In this document: positions 11,201-25,360 of the stretch, one piece after another | Position numbering within the stretch: the first letter of the stretch is position 1 | Layout: the number at the start of each line of letters is the position of its first letter | Assembly: GCA_015680905.1 (NCBI GenBank) | Contig: CM027378.1 | Span: forward strand, 88,503,501-88,567,500 | Length of the DNA stretch: 64,000 nt | Source: Coptis chinensis | Taxonomy: Eukaryota > Streptophyta > Magnoliopsida > Ranunculales > Ranunculaceae | Direction of reading: 5' to 3' | Notes under the pieces: model-generated | Databases searched by the model: none | Told to the model about the DNA's origin: nothing | The model's input: only the letters and a program-made list of their open reading frames with translations | Made by a program: the position numbers and the translations under genes

Positions 11201-11628
11201 ACACCAAGAGAGCTCATGGAGAAGCTGTTCTAGTATCTTGGGTAGGTTTATCATCTATCCTCTTCAGTTAATTTACTTGATTTACAAATAAAGCGATAAG
11301 TATTATCCTTGGTTTAACTTCTAATAATCTTAACTTGCTTGATGTTCAAAAGGCCTTGCCTCGACTTACAGATAGGGAGAAGGTTGTTCAGATTATGGAT
11401 CCAGCACTAGAGGGTCAGTACTCGATGAAGGATGTTGTTCAGGTGGCTGCCATTGCTGCTATGTGTGTGCAGTCGGAGGCTGATTACAGGCCTCTTATGG
11501 CGGATGTTGTGCAGTCTCTTGTCCCTCTTGTGAAGAATCACAGGTCATTCTCAAAAGCTGGTAGCTGCTCTAGTTTCCATGTTACTAAATCTCCAACAGC
11601 GCATGAGAGCGATAAAGCTGTGAGGTAG
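8228..11628 (+). CDS. Membrane-anchored receptor-like cytoplasmic kinase (Ser/Thr kinase)
   Basis: This is a protein kinase expected to phosphorylate Ser/Thr in signalling at a membrane. Six exons join in one frame: 8228-8378, 8465-8706, 8793-8928, 10588-10846, 11109-11241 and 11353-11628, giving 398 residues. Residues 11-38 are strongly hydrophobic ([20 protein letters not shown]), a single membrane anchor with almost no extracellular part. The kinase domain follows, with glycine loop GHGGFG (94-99), Lys115 in [14 protein letters not shown] with Asp216, SDFGLAKL with Asp234 and [10 protein letters not shown]. All catalytic residues are present. The kinase sequence resembles the RLCK VII/PBL group; the exact orthologue is not assigned. 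Intron 3 is long (1.66 kb) and contains a Helitron-like remnant. All junctions are GT-AG. Confidence 0.92.
9823..9837. repeat. Poly-C tract in kinase intron 3
   Basis: A run of about fifteen C residues lies inside the third intron. It is a simple-sequence tract with no other visible role. Confidence 0.9.
10025..10115 (-). repeat. Helitron-like remnant in kinase intron 3
   Basis: The segment reads gatgacgtggattttt then gagcttgaaaattac then gctttaatta. It matches in order the right part of the Helitron-like element at 58268-58320 (gatgacgtggaattttg, gagcttgaaaaatac, gctttaat). It appears to be the 5' subterminal portion of a related element in the same orientation. No 3' terminus was found nearby. 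Confidence 0.45.
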
Positions 11629-14600
11629 CCCCACTGTATGTCTGTATCATGCAACTCTTGACGCGTTAGCGGTTTAGTATTTAGGTTAGGCTTGGTAAAA
11701 AGAATCTCTCATGCTTTTGAGGTTCTTAATTTTGAAAATATTTACCTAGTAAGATATATTCCCGAAGTTTGCTAACCTATCCTGTAGCTGATTTTCTGAA
11801 AACAATTAGCATTGTATGTTCTCTGTGGTTGTGTCTGCACAAGATGGACTGGAGTAGTTTTATGACTGAAGTTGTTGCATACTCCCACAGCAGTCTGGAT
11901 TCCACATGGAAGATGCGATGCTACGCTGGAAACCGATGTGATTTTCCTTGATGCATCTATTTTAACACTTATTTGTTTGCATGTTTTTTTTCTCTTTCAA
12001 TTGAACAAGTTGCTGTAGAGCCATAAAAAAATAGCCGCTTTGACTGGTTTTGGTACCATTCTAAATTCTTAAAATGGCAAACATGCTATTTTATGATGAA
12101 TTTAAGCACAATCTGCCCAGGATTGATTTTTGAGTAGGCTGAAATTCAGGAGGGATTGAGGAGCTGATCGCGGACCAATGTCAAGTTCTGACCCTGACAC
12201 ATTGAGCCTTCTTAACCTCTGGATTCGTTTGTGGGTATGATTTTTGTATGACTAAGTCGTCGTCCTCAAGGTAGGCCTATGTAATACACTAACACACTCC
12301 GCGTAATTTGGTGAGTTTGCTCTATCTTGTGCGTACACAGAAGAAAATTATTCTCATTTTGTAAGACTACCAAGAAGACACATTTCTTGATACTAAAAAG
12401 TAGTGTTTGCAACTCTCATTTCCCAAGTGTGTGGCACAACTCTCTTGGAGTATAATCATGAAAGTAGTGTTTGCTATAAGATTTTGACTGAGTGCCTCCT
12501 GATTCCTGAAGTGGGACTGCTTTTGAAGGTGAAACCGTGAAACACGTGGAAGTTTCTCAACTTAAACCTTGGAATCCATCCTGCTTCTGTCGCTATATCT
12601 GTTTTCATGTTATGAAGAATTTCTGTAGTGTTTCCAAGAATTAGAGCTCCACTATGCGTTTGATTTTATTTATTTATTTGTTTGTTATGGTTCGCAATTA
12701 CCTGCCCCAAATTAAATCTAGACCTTTATATTACAATCTTAATATTATGAGAAGTTTTCATAACTGGGATTACTCTGGATGAAAATTTAATTTCTACAGT
12801 ACTTATTCATAATTTTAATTTCTACATTGCATTTTCATAAATAAATAAATTGATAAGGCGTGTTGTGTAAATGTGTAATCTAATTACATAAAGAAGATAT
12901 TCATTTTGTTTAACCTTAAACTTTTGGAAGTTAGTGTAGATTCTACTGCAATGAAACATACTCCCTGACACACCACTTGTGAGTTGAATTTTATTATAAT
13001 CTAACATTCTAATGGATAATTAGGATTTTTAAGCTGGGCAAAGTGCAAACAAAAGTCGATGGACACAAAGTCAAGGTGTCTTAATTCCTAATATAAGCGC
13101 ATCTAGTGAATATGACCAATTTGACTTCAGTTCTTTTACTCGTACATTAATAAACCAAGACTGTGAATCGTCAAAAGAAAAAAGAAAAAAGAAAAAAGAA
13201 AAAAGAAAATCAATATGAGATCCCTTATACATTGAAAGTCATATAAGCTTCTATAATATTTATCGAAGATTCATCCGTTGGACAAGTTTGAGTCATACGG
13301 TGGAAATGTAGAGTGAGTCTCAGATTCCTTTAAATAATTGTTGTGGTTCTAATCAAAACTTCTCTCCACCCAAGTGACCCAACAATGAAAAAATGAGGGA
13401 GGACAATTGTCATGAAACATTCCATTCAGTGATGCAGAAACATTGAGCACTAGATTTCCCGGTTACAAATTAAGGTTAATTCTTTATTATTCACGAAATA
13501 TTCTTTAAACAATGCATTTTTTTTTCGGAGATTGCAAAATTGTTGGATAACAGCATAACAGTCTAAAATTCACCTCCTAGACCCTAGTGAACGATTTGGT
13601 CATACAATCAGCATATATGGTTTCACCTTTTCCTAATTTGTAATTATTCCATATAACTTGCAAGTTGCAAGATGCATGTCAGCATGTAATCTGGTTTCTT
13701 CATTCAACTTCATTTTTAAAACTACTAGACATGACCTTAGTGAGGTTTCGAAAAATGTATCAAATTTTTTTTTTTGATAGGCATATCAAAATATATACAT
13801 ATCCACATCAAATTGAATCATCATAAAATCAACACTTTACACATGATTTATCTAGTAAGTGGTTGATAAATTGTCAAACTTGGATCAAGTCTAAGTATGT
13901 TTGATCTTTTTCAAAAAAGAAATTGTGATAGGGAAAAATGATTTTAAAGGAATTTCATTATTCCAAACAGGGATAGTGACATTGTCATAAGAGAAAAAAT
14001 GAGACAAGTTTCCAATATCATTGACTTGCAAACCCCTTTGCCACCCACTACTTCCTGTAACAAAACTGATTTCCTCCAATCTAAAAAATATTATCAAAAT
14101 GTTGGTTAATTGAGAACTTGTGGTTTGCAATTCGGGTCAGATCGGATCCGATTATACCATTTAAAGAAATAAAAAAATGATTCGAATATGGTATGACATT
14201 TTGGATCCATTCGGGTTATAGATCCAGATCTAATTTTGTGTTGAAAAAATAGATCTGGACATGGATGTAGTCCAATCCAACCCGGACCTGCTCCATTTCA
14301 AGTCCTTATCGTGATGCGCGACATCTTAAAAATGCTTCTCTTCACTTCAAAAGTATAGCACTAAGAAAAGTGGACCAGAGAAACTTCTGCACTAAAGTCC
14401 CTTTCAAAGTGACTTTTGCATTTTTCTCAATTTAGAAGTATCCAAAATTAACCGAACACCAAAATCGCACCTTTACTCAGTCATAGATTCTGTTTACATT
14501 TGTTTCTACTGAAAGTGACCTCTTAACTAATTTGAAGCAAAGTATCAGAACATACTTTGCATAATTGCACGCCTAGTGAAAGTGGCTTGAACTTTGTGAG

Positions 14601-14629
14601 ATCCACCTATTCTAAGTCTTACATTTCCA
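11629..14629. other. 3' flank and intergenic DNA, no gene seen
   Basis: The first few hundred bases are probably the kinase 3' UTR. The rest is AT-rich with only short, unconvincing open frames. A purine microsatellite of AAAAAG-type units lies at 13173-13209 and a T tract near 13767. Confidence 0.6.
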
Positions 14630-14829
14630 AAATGGGCATTTATTACCTATATATAAAGGCTAAATTTATGGTGCGCGAGATGTATGGTGCGCCATTACAT
14701 TTCGGCCACTCAGACCAAGGGGTGCGTGTGTATTTAATGGCAAAAGTACTGATCCAAAGGCCCATATTACCTGCGCACCATACGACCTGCGCACTGAAGA
14801 CATGCTCATATATAAATGGGCATTTATTA
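14630..14829. mobile_element. Small insertion bounded by a perfect 16-bp direct repeat
   Basis: The sequence aaatgggcatttatta occurs at 14630-14645 and again at 14814-14829, with 168 bases between. The inserted part contains inverted copies of a tggtgcgc motif: atggtgcgcgag...tatggtgcgcc on the left and gcgcaccatacgacctgcgc on the right, so it can fold back. There is no poly(A) tail. It may be a short non-autonomous element, but a 16-bp duplication is long for a DNA transposon, so its class is unclear. Confidence 0.5.
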
Positions 14830-17800
14830 TGTATATATATATATAAACTATTTTTGTATTCATTATCTAAATAAAAAATTACAACAAACAACTAACAAGC
14901 TAGAAAAAATTACATGAGCTAAAGCAAAGATGAATAACAATAAACTCATGTAGATAAACCTTAATAGCTTCTTTTTCTGTCGGCCATATAGTGTTTGATG
15001 AACATCCACCAAACTAACACCAAATCAAAATCTTCAAAGCACCTATCTCCAGCCCGGTTTCTCCAAAAAGACCCAAAGGTCATAACAGAATACCTGAAAG
15101 TCTCAATCGTCAGAGTGACAACGCTTCTAAATGAAAACGCCCCACCAAGTGCATAATTGATTGGAATTCATGCCAAGATATCGATACACTAAGATAGACG
15201 AAAAACGAATCTTGAAACAGGCATCGTAAAGAATGAGAGGTGTAATTCAACAAACATAACCGACACACACCATGATTTCGTAGCATAAACTTATGACTCA
15301 AATTGGTGGGTGTGGACTTGCAACTGCAGTAAACAAAGATAAAAGAACAACGAGAACACCAAACCATAGTAAAAGCTATATACATATATGGCTTATTGTA
15401 GGTCTTATTAGGCGTAACACACTCCAAAGTGGTAAGTAAGAAAATCATAGAAAAATCCTTAACACAGCCACAATGAAGAACAATTTAGCCCATAACTAGT
15501 GTCGATCAAAAACGATTTACCGATCGCAAGTTCGTAACGGAAAAACCCATTATTACCCGTACACTACAATTCTTCTCGAACAGTTTTACACTGTTACTTG
15601 GGCCAAAATCATGATATTTGATGTCTAATTTTATATTTTTTTAATACTACTGCTAATTGTTTTATACGCTTGCCAATGCATAATACTGTACTAGGTCGTA
15701 GGCAACATCAATCCATGCAGTTCAATAATCCATGGAATTTATTACGGTCTCTAATCAGATAAGCAGTAAGTTGAAATTAGATTTGTTGGCCTAAATTCAA
15801 TAAATTATCATATCAACATATATACATATCATATCTTTAAGTTTAATTACTGTTACTATCACAAAAATGATGTCTTCATTTTGCAAATTTCAATTTTCAT
15901 TTTATTTAGATATGGAACCACCCAAATCAGAACACATGTGAGTTTGATTATTCGTGGTATCCGATCCATTGACAATAGTTACCTAAAACACGTGCTCTAA
16001 GATAAACATACCTACGTATAAAAATCGCCACTATAGATATTCTTTTTTCTCGTACTCTTCATTTGAATTATTGAGAGGAACATGCGAAGATTATGCAATG
16101 GTAGGTGACGAACTGACAGAAGGTCTTTGTGGAGTTGATTACAAGGGATATGATTGACTCTGATTATGTAATGCCAATCAAGAGCAATCACGGCATTGTA
16201 GAAATATTTAGTTGCCGTGTCCATTGTCAACATGACAATCCATGTACTACAAACGACACAGACATTGTAAAGTGACTCACTATCTGAAGTAAGACGAGTG
16301 TAAGACTAATGCTCTTAATTATGTATGTAGGAAAAAAAAAATAGCATTAGGCTTAGCAATATCATTTTCAGTTGGCCTTGATTGCACAAGCAACCTCCCT
16401 AAAACAGAAAAAGAAGAATAAGAAAAAACAAATCTAAAACCAGCTACTAAAAAAGACCCACTAAGGTTATCAAGGGCGAATTTGCTGTAGTCCCAAGTCC
16501 TGAGTCCTAACTAAGATGGCTACAGCATAATATAATGTTTTCTTAAGAAATCTTTGGATAGAAATCTTTGGATGAGGGTTACATTAGGATTTAGGATGGT
16601 TATATGGTTTTCAATTGGACAAAGATTATCGACAACTATTGGTAATGTATTTCTTTGTAGTGGTGTATATTCCGTGAGACTCTCACTCACACTTCCCCTA
16701 CTGACATGGAGAGCATTTTTTTGTAACACAACCATACATATTATATTTAATATAATTCTTTTTACTGGAAAAAAAAAAAAAAAACAAACAAAAAACAGGA
16801 TGGTTATATGGTTCAGACAATCAGACGCTACCAAAAAGTAGTGTGAATTTTTTATTTTTATTTTTTTAGGATAAGGTATAGTATGTAGGCTATATATCAG
16901 GTTGATTAGCATTCTTGGGAAGTATTAGTATTACTATCATTTAACAGTAAGGGGTGACTCGATCCATCCAGAAAATATCAATAAACTGGTACGCCCAAAG
17001 CCCACACTCCCACTCCCCAACTGGAGGTTTATTGAACGGATAAAAACAAAGAAAAAAGAAAAGGTTACAAACTGATAAGGGAAAATAGACTTCAATTAAA
17101 AAAAAAAATACCAAAGGCAGCCTAACAAATAACCATAAATTGTAAGACCAAAATGAACACAGTTCATGCAATCATGCAGGTAAGAACAACAGTTTTGTTA
17201 ACAACTTCAAATTATTGTCCACCAAACAATAGCCAAAAGCATTTAAGACGCATAAAATTCTGTTTTCGAGACGTTACGGTCAAATTGTAGCACTTTCAGT
17301 TTAATTCTAGTCACCTTTCGTTTAATTCGATGATGAAATAAGAACACCTAAGTTGAGATAACACATTCCTGTTCAAAATTTCAAAAATTGACTATCACTT
17401 TAGTGCCGGCTCAACCCTTAATTTATCCATATATTTGTTTATTCTTATCTAATTTTATAAATAAAAAAACACCAATATGATAGTTAATTTGTTTACAAAT
17501 GGATTTTCTATCACTAAATTTGGGAGTGAATTAATGTGGAGTGTATACAATCCAATAGTCCACGGCACAAATGACATCTCGATGTATTAATATGAATCCA
17601 ATAGCTACAATCGCGTAGTAATTTCAGTTTTTAATTTCAGTTTTTGTAGGAATGTGCTCATTTAATCAAATTGTTTCATTAGAAGAATAAAAACAAATAG
17701 GAAATCCTACGTTTAGTAAAAGAATCTCCACATTCTATGCATTTTCTTTTTCTCTCTCTTAATTAAACCTTAATTAAAGAAATTGTCATTACACTTATCT

Positions 17801-18194
17801 CCTTAAATCTTTCTTTCTCACTTGTTCTATTTCACCAATTTCAAGTTTAACCATTTGTCAATTTCACTTTTGAGTTCTAAATAGTTAATCATCAATTCAT
17901 CATTTAATACTCGCAGTTTGTGTGAAATTTGATTTGATTTGATTTTTTTTTTATTTCAATATGAATCTATTATTTTATTTATTTATAGTTTTGATATTTA
18001 TTTGGTTACGTTCTTATCGTTTTTTCGTTCGATTTGAGTCATAATACTATATTTTCGCTCTTAATTATATTTATAATAAAATTGTGAATATATAGTGAAT
18101 TTTTTTTGGTAATTATAAATGACCTAAGAAATAAAGGCCTCTTGCAAATAAAGGCCTCACTTAAGACTACATTTTGGCTTGAGCCGGCCTGATC
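14830..18194. other. Intergenic DNA, no gene seen
   Basis: This is AT-rich DNA with homopolymer runs (for example A tracts near 16770 and 17100). Short open frames on both strands lack domains, splice context or codon bias. I support no gene here. Confidence 0.55.
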
Positions 18195-19081
18195 ATGTAT
18201 AAGAGTTGTTACAGCCTCGGCCCATAAATTTCTGTACTGGGGCAGGGCAAATCTTTTTCTTTTCTTTTTTTCGATAATTGATGATTGTATTACAAGGATG
18301 AAAACAAAACTGATCTGCCCATCCAACTTTCAGATCCGCCCAATCTCGGAAAAAAACAGCTACGTTTTGCACTGTCACCTAAATCCAACCGGACTTCCAT
18401 GCACTCCACCGCAGCACGATACCGGCACATTCAACTCCAAAGATGACCCAAAGGTCAAAATAACACAAAGCACCAGACTCTGGAGTAAGAGTCAAATTAT
18501 GTTTATTATTTTCTATATACACACACTCAAATTATTTGATTATTTTATGTGTCTTATATGGTCGATTAAGTTACTCAGTCCAATCGGTTATTTCTCCCCC
18601 TCCCCATTCATTCTAAGCAGGCATCGAGGAATTTGGTACCAACCATTTCATCATCCACACTGAAACTTATCTTGCATCTTTGACTTCAAACATCTGATTT
18701 GTAGGCTTTTAGATTTTGTTGTTTTGAAAAAATAAATGTATAAGAGTTGTTACAGCCTTGTGCCATAAATTTCTGTACTGGGGCAGGGCATATCATTTTC
18801 ATACGTATCTACTCTCATCTCCAATATAATTATTCTGGACTAAGAGTCAAATTATGTTTATTATTTTCTATATACATACGCTCAAATTACTAGATTATTT
18901 TATGTGTCTTATATGGTCAGTTACTCAGTCCAATCTGCTATCCTTTACCCCCGGTTCATTCTAAGCAGGAATAGGGGAATTTGGTACCAAGTACCAACCA
19001 TTTCATCATCCACACTGAAACTTATCTTGTACCTTTGACTTCAAAACATCTGATTTGTAGGCTTTTAGATTTTGTTGTTTC
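18195..19081. repeat. Direct duplication in the peroxidase upstream region
   Basis: Two blocks recur in the same order about 350-540 bp apart. Block A (18195-18257 and 18736-18795) contains tgtataagagttgttacagc and ctgtactggggcagggca. Block B (18480-18727 and 18835-19081) contains taagagtcaaattatgttta and ccatttcatcatccacactg. The first unit has about 220 extra bases between A and B. Divergence is modest. The second copy ends 289 bp before the peroxidase start codon. Confidence 0.85.
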
Positions 19082-19261
19082 TGTTTGGAGCTCTAGTTGA
19101 CCAAGCAGAGTAAACTCTCTCTATTTCTAGCTGTGTTTGAGTTCAAAACCGCGTTATGGCCAATGGGCAGTAATCTTTGAAACTTAGAAAAAAAGTTAAA
19201 TGTACAACTCAAAGGCCAAACGACTGTTGTTCTGAAGTCATATTGCATGCACGTAAAGTGC

Positions 19262-19270
19262 TATATATAT
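19262..19270 (+). promoter_or_regulatory. TATA box of the peroxidase gene
   Basis: The sequence tatatatat lies 100 bp upstream of the start codon at 19370, which would place the transcript start near 19295 with a short leader. Confidence 0.6.
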
Positions 19271-19369
19271 TGAAGGGTCACTCATGTTTTCTTTCATCAC
19301 AAGTTTAAGGTTCCAAGCTCTTAACACACATTAAGCTACTATTCCATTTGAGCACGTACCATATATATC

Positions 19370-21512
<2,143 letters not shown>

Positions 21513-22081
21513 TCTCATAATATTTTTGAGAAAATTTAGTATACTAAAATAATGTGTTGTAAGCAATACAGTCATTTGCTTTTCAGGTGGAAAGAATTTT
21601 AGAAATGTTTTAATTGAATGAAAAAGGCATGAAGATTCATGCAGCCTCAAATAGGCCAGTAATAACTAATAAGATATGTATTTCAGTAATTGGATTTATT
21701 TGTGGACTCCCTCTCTCTAAATTCTTAAACCCTACTTTCTCTCCTTGGCTTATTTACAATGAAAATGTAATGACAATCACAGGAACAATGTGGAATCAAA
21801 GACATGATAACAAAGAAATGCGAAATGAACTAGTTTGTTCGATTTCCTTTTTTTCGACGTTGGTACGGTCAGATGTAAATTGAAAAAATTGTTGTAAGAA
21901 AAAAATAATTCTTATTTAAAAACCAAAAAAATCGTGTATGGAAATAATTATCAATTTTGCTTAGAAAATAAAAAAACATGTTCCCTTTATGGCATTTGGT
22001 GTATATAAATTATATATTAGAAAAAACTAGAAATTTTTTGCTCCTACGCGCGTAGGAGAAAACAATCTCTTATGCATATCT
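21513..22081. other. Peroxidase 3' flank, no gene seen
   Basis: This is the 3' UTR and AT-rich intergenic DNA up to the copia LTR. An open frame at 21614-21883 shows no recognisable domain. The last five bases (22077-22081, tatct) are the probable target duplication of the copia element. Confidence 0.6.
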
Positions 22082-22818
22082 TGTTGGGTGTGGTCCTCGC
22101 CGCATGAAGATTCACTACTGACTGTGAAGAAGTGAAGGGGCGGACGCCCCCTAATTTGCCTCGGAGAAGGGCTGCACACCCCCTAATCTTACTCAGCAAA
22201 AATCTCCAAGATGTGTAACATCAATACGTACTGGAAATTGTGCATTCACAAGAGGCGTACTCCCACTAATATGCCTAGCCCAAGGGGGCGCACGCCCCAT
22301 GACGTGCACAGTTAAAAGTCCGGTTTTTAACAGACAAACCGAGTTAATTTGGAATTTCGTTTCACACCGAAATTTTAGAATCCTATATATATATGAAGTT
22401 AGGGTTGTTTACCCACAATTAAGTCGTACAAGAGAGAAAACCGATTTTGAGAGCAACCAAAATTGAGAAAAAACTCTTGCAAAGAGATAAAACTTGTAAA
22501 GAGATATTAGTAAAGAGAGAGATCTAATAAATTTGGAAAGACTTGAGAGGAGTGATTGTAATCATCATTCATACTCTTATAAAAGGATTGGCTATTGTGA
22601 AAGTAGGCATCATTGGCCGAACCACGTTACATCTTTTGTCTCATTGTGATAAGTTTTACTTTACATTGTTATTGTTTGTTTGTGATAGTTAATTCCATAG
22701 CTTAGGTTTGTGGTTGTTGGTTGTAGTACATGAATTGAAAGCTTATATTTTTTATTGGAGTTTAGAGTGTTCGTATTCAAGTTATCTTAGTGGGGATCGA
22801 TTGGTATCGTTTTCTACA
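22082..22818 (+). repeat. Left (5') LTR of the copia element
   Basis: This 737-bp repeat pairs with 36333-37041. It starts TGTTGGGTGTGG and ends near ttttctaca. The copies differ by many substitutions and small indels; a number of CG sites here (ggggcggacgcccc, aaaccgag) read TG or CA on the right, so the insertion is old. Confidence 0.9.
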
Positions 22819-22823
22819 ATAAG

Positions 22824-22841
22824 TGGTATCAAGAGTCGTGG
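22824..22841 (+). other. Primer-binding site of the copia element
   Basis: The sequence tggtatcaagagtcgtgg begins five bases after the LTR. It is close to the TGGTATCAGAGC complement of initiator methionine tRNA used by most plant copia elements, with an extra base. Confidence 0.75.
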
Positions 22842-22926
22842 TTAGATCAATCATAAAGGTTGTTATTTCAAATCTTGCTCGAAAGGTATTTGATTAAATT
22901 CCTAAGAGAAGGTTTCGGTTGAAATA

Positions 22927-23840
22927 GTTTGTTCAGATGGATCATTCTATAAACACTCGTATAACTAGTCTAAATAGAATTAACTACACTATTTGAAAAG
23001 CCAAGATGGAAAATTTGCTTTATTGCAAAGACTTGGCACAAACCATTGATAATGGAGGAGTAAAACCGGATACATTATCCGCGGTTGATCGAGTGGAGCA
23101 AGCTTGATAGAAAAGTTATAAGGTACATTCGACGTGCAATGGATTGACGATAGTGTATTCCACCATGTATCCCAAGAGACTACCGTTTTTAGCTTGTGGA
23201 AGAAACTCAAAGACCTTTATGAGAGGAAGTCTACCGGAAATTAAGTGTTATTCATTAAGAAGTTTGCTAACTCGAAGTACAAAGAAGATTTTTCAATGTC
23301 TGAGCATCTTAATGACGTGCATAATACCATCAATCAGTTGCAATTTGATGAAGATTCATATGGGTGACGAAGTTGAGGCTTTGTTACTATTGAACTTTCT
23401 ACCCGATAGTTGGGAGACTTTGACAGTTTCTATTGGTGGAGCCGCTAAGGACGAAATCGTTTCAATAGAAATGGTTACTAGTGCATTGTTTAATTAGGAG
23501 ACAAGAAGGGGTTCACGGAGTAGCTCCTCTCACTCAGAGATCATTGTCACAGAAAAGCGGGGGAAATGCAGGATTAGAAAACCACCTCATTCTAGAGGTG
23601 ATGACATAAGCAAATCTAGGGTGAATCTAGAACTCCTAAGAAAAAGAGATAATGTTACTATTGTGTCACCAATGGTCACTTCAGATATGAGTGTAGAACA
23701 CTAAAGAGGGATGAGATGAATAATTGTGTACATGAATATATGGGAAAGAGGAATGGAAACACGAGCCAAGATACTAGCATATTAATAGACGATGAACTAG
23801 TGAGAATTGTGTCAAATTGTGCTGAGTGTTGTGTTAATAC
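22927..23840 (+). pseudogene. Copia gag with zinc knuckle, 5' part before the nested insertion
   Basis: Gag polyprotein region of the copia element. The start ATG at 22927 opens MDHSINTRITSLNRINYTI, then a TGA stands where tryptophan is expected before KAKMENLLYCKDL. Further pieces in shifted frames include FHHVSQETTVFSLWKKLKDL near 23160 and LLLNFLPDSWETLTVSI (about 23390). A CCHC zinc knuckle is intact at about 23652-23695: CYYCVTNGHFRYEC fits Cys-x2-Cys-x4-His-x4-Cys. The region stops exactly at the CACTA boundary. Several stops and frameshifts make it non-functional. Confidence 0.8.
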
Positions 23841-23861
23841 CACTACACCAGAAAAGGTGTT

Positions 23862-24160
23862 TACTAACGGTTATATCTGTTAGCTCTAGGGCGTCACTCT
23901 CACTTAGGCCAAAATTAGTAACGGATATAACCGTTACTGATAATAATTTTAGTAACGGTTATATCCGTTACTAAAATTCTTTGTAACAGATAGCTAACTG
24001 TTGATGGCCCGATTAAATTTGTCATTTCTAACGGATATATCCATTAGTATAATTAGCGGGAAAAGATAATTTGGTTTGTCACGGAAGTATCCGTTAGTAA
24101 TAGATGTGTGACACAGTATTAGTCAACTCGTTTGTAACAGTTATATCTGTTACTAAACTT
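23862..24160. repeat. CACTA subterminal repeats, left end
   Basis: Multiple copies of taacggttatatccgttac and close variants lie in both orientations (for example 23875-23885, 23918-23935, 23952-23972, 24128-24155). The unit is itself nearly palindromic. Matching units at 32995-33075 mark the other end. Such motifs are where CACTA transposases or their accessory proteins bind in known elements. Confidence 0.8.
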
Positions 24161-25360
24161 TTAATCCAGGAAAAAAAAAATCCTATGGTCAAATTGTATC
24201 CGCCCTGCATTACAAATATCTCTAGCACATCTGACTATTCCATTTTACAAACACATCACACCACAACAACTCAAGTAACAAATCCAATAACAAAAAAAAG
24301 CCACCAATTAAACTCTATAGAACAAAGCCTCCAATCCAGATCCCAATTTACATAAAAACAGAAACTACATGTCAATGAGCTTTCCTATTTCCTTCTTTGA
24401 TTCATTTCAACCATACACAAAGAAATACATTGACAAACATAACAAGCAAAGTCAGTCTAGCCTTTCAACATTGCTCCGTATTATCTTCAAATAGAGAATG
24501 ATTTGTTCAAATAGAAAATGAGTGGCTCCACAATTACAACAAAATAACAACCTGTAGAAAAGATAGCTTTCGGCCTCAAAAAATATTTGAGAAAGAAATC
24601 AGAAAAAATTGTAGAAAAGCAACAACCCTTCAATAAACAATGCAACTTGGGTCAAAGCAACAACGAAAATATATTTAAGACTTACCAAGAGTTTTTCATC
24701 ATTGCATGAATTTCTGACAAACCCAAAAACCTTGCATTTGTCTTTTAGCAAAACGAAACCAATCTACTAATCTAGCAAAAGAAAGAGAACATATTAGGCA
24801 TATAAGTTCTAGTTGTATAGTTTCAGTACATAAAACACATGATATTCTCGCTATAATAAAAATATAAGTTCAGCCTAGCTTCCAAAACCCTTCACGTCTT
24901 CATGAAACCCATCCTAATTATATCAATTTCCTTTAAGGAATTCCATGCCTCCTCCCTATATTTATTGGTAGATGTTATGTTTTTAATTGCTAGACATTAA
25001 CAACTCCTTGTTCCAATTACGAACTAGTTTGTATGCTTTTAACAACTCGATCACTTTTGATGAGTCCTCAAAACAACTTCCACGCGCACATGACCGCTCC
25101 GGCCCCCCTACCCTTTCCTTTTCCCACACATGCACAAAGACCCACCCACCCAACAAACAAACACAAGCACACATACATGTATTAGAAACTCAATGGATAT
25201 ACCCAGTAAATGAGTATTTAAACTCAAAAACATTGACAAAAAATGCATACACAATTTGCTAATATTTTTCAAAGAACAAAATAGGTCATGCAAGTATACT
25301 AATTTACCATAACTCTAATTGGTTTATAACTATGAATTTTAAAGCCAAGTGATTAAATAC

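Noticed and set aside
14557..14891. Overlapping open frames on both strands
   Set aside because: They cross the small insert and its direct repeats; composition is non-coding and no domain is seen.
16520..16912. A 130-codon minus-strand frame
   Set aside because: It is low complexity with phenylalanine runs from an A tract; no domain and no conserved pattern.
18298..18663. A 121-codon plus-strand frame
   Set aside because: It lies in the duplicated segment, but the second copy does not keep the frame open, so coding is unlikely.
23862..24160. Repeats with regular motifs that might suggest a CRISPR-like array
   Set aside because: They are palindromic, irregularly spaced units at the end of a CACTA element in a plant genome.
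24983..25293. Open frames inside the CACTA element
   Set aside because: They do not coincide with the splice-bounded blocks and show only low-complexity translations.
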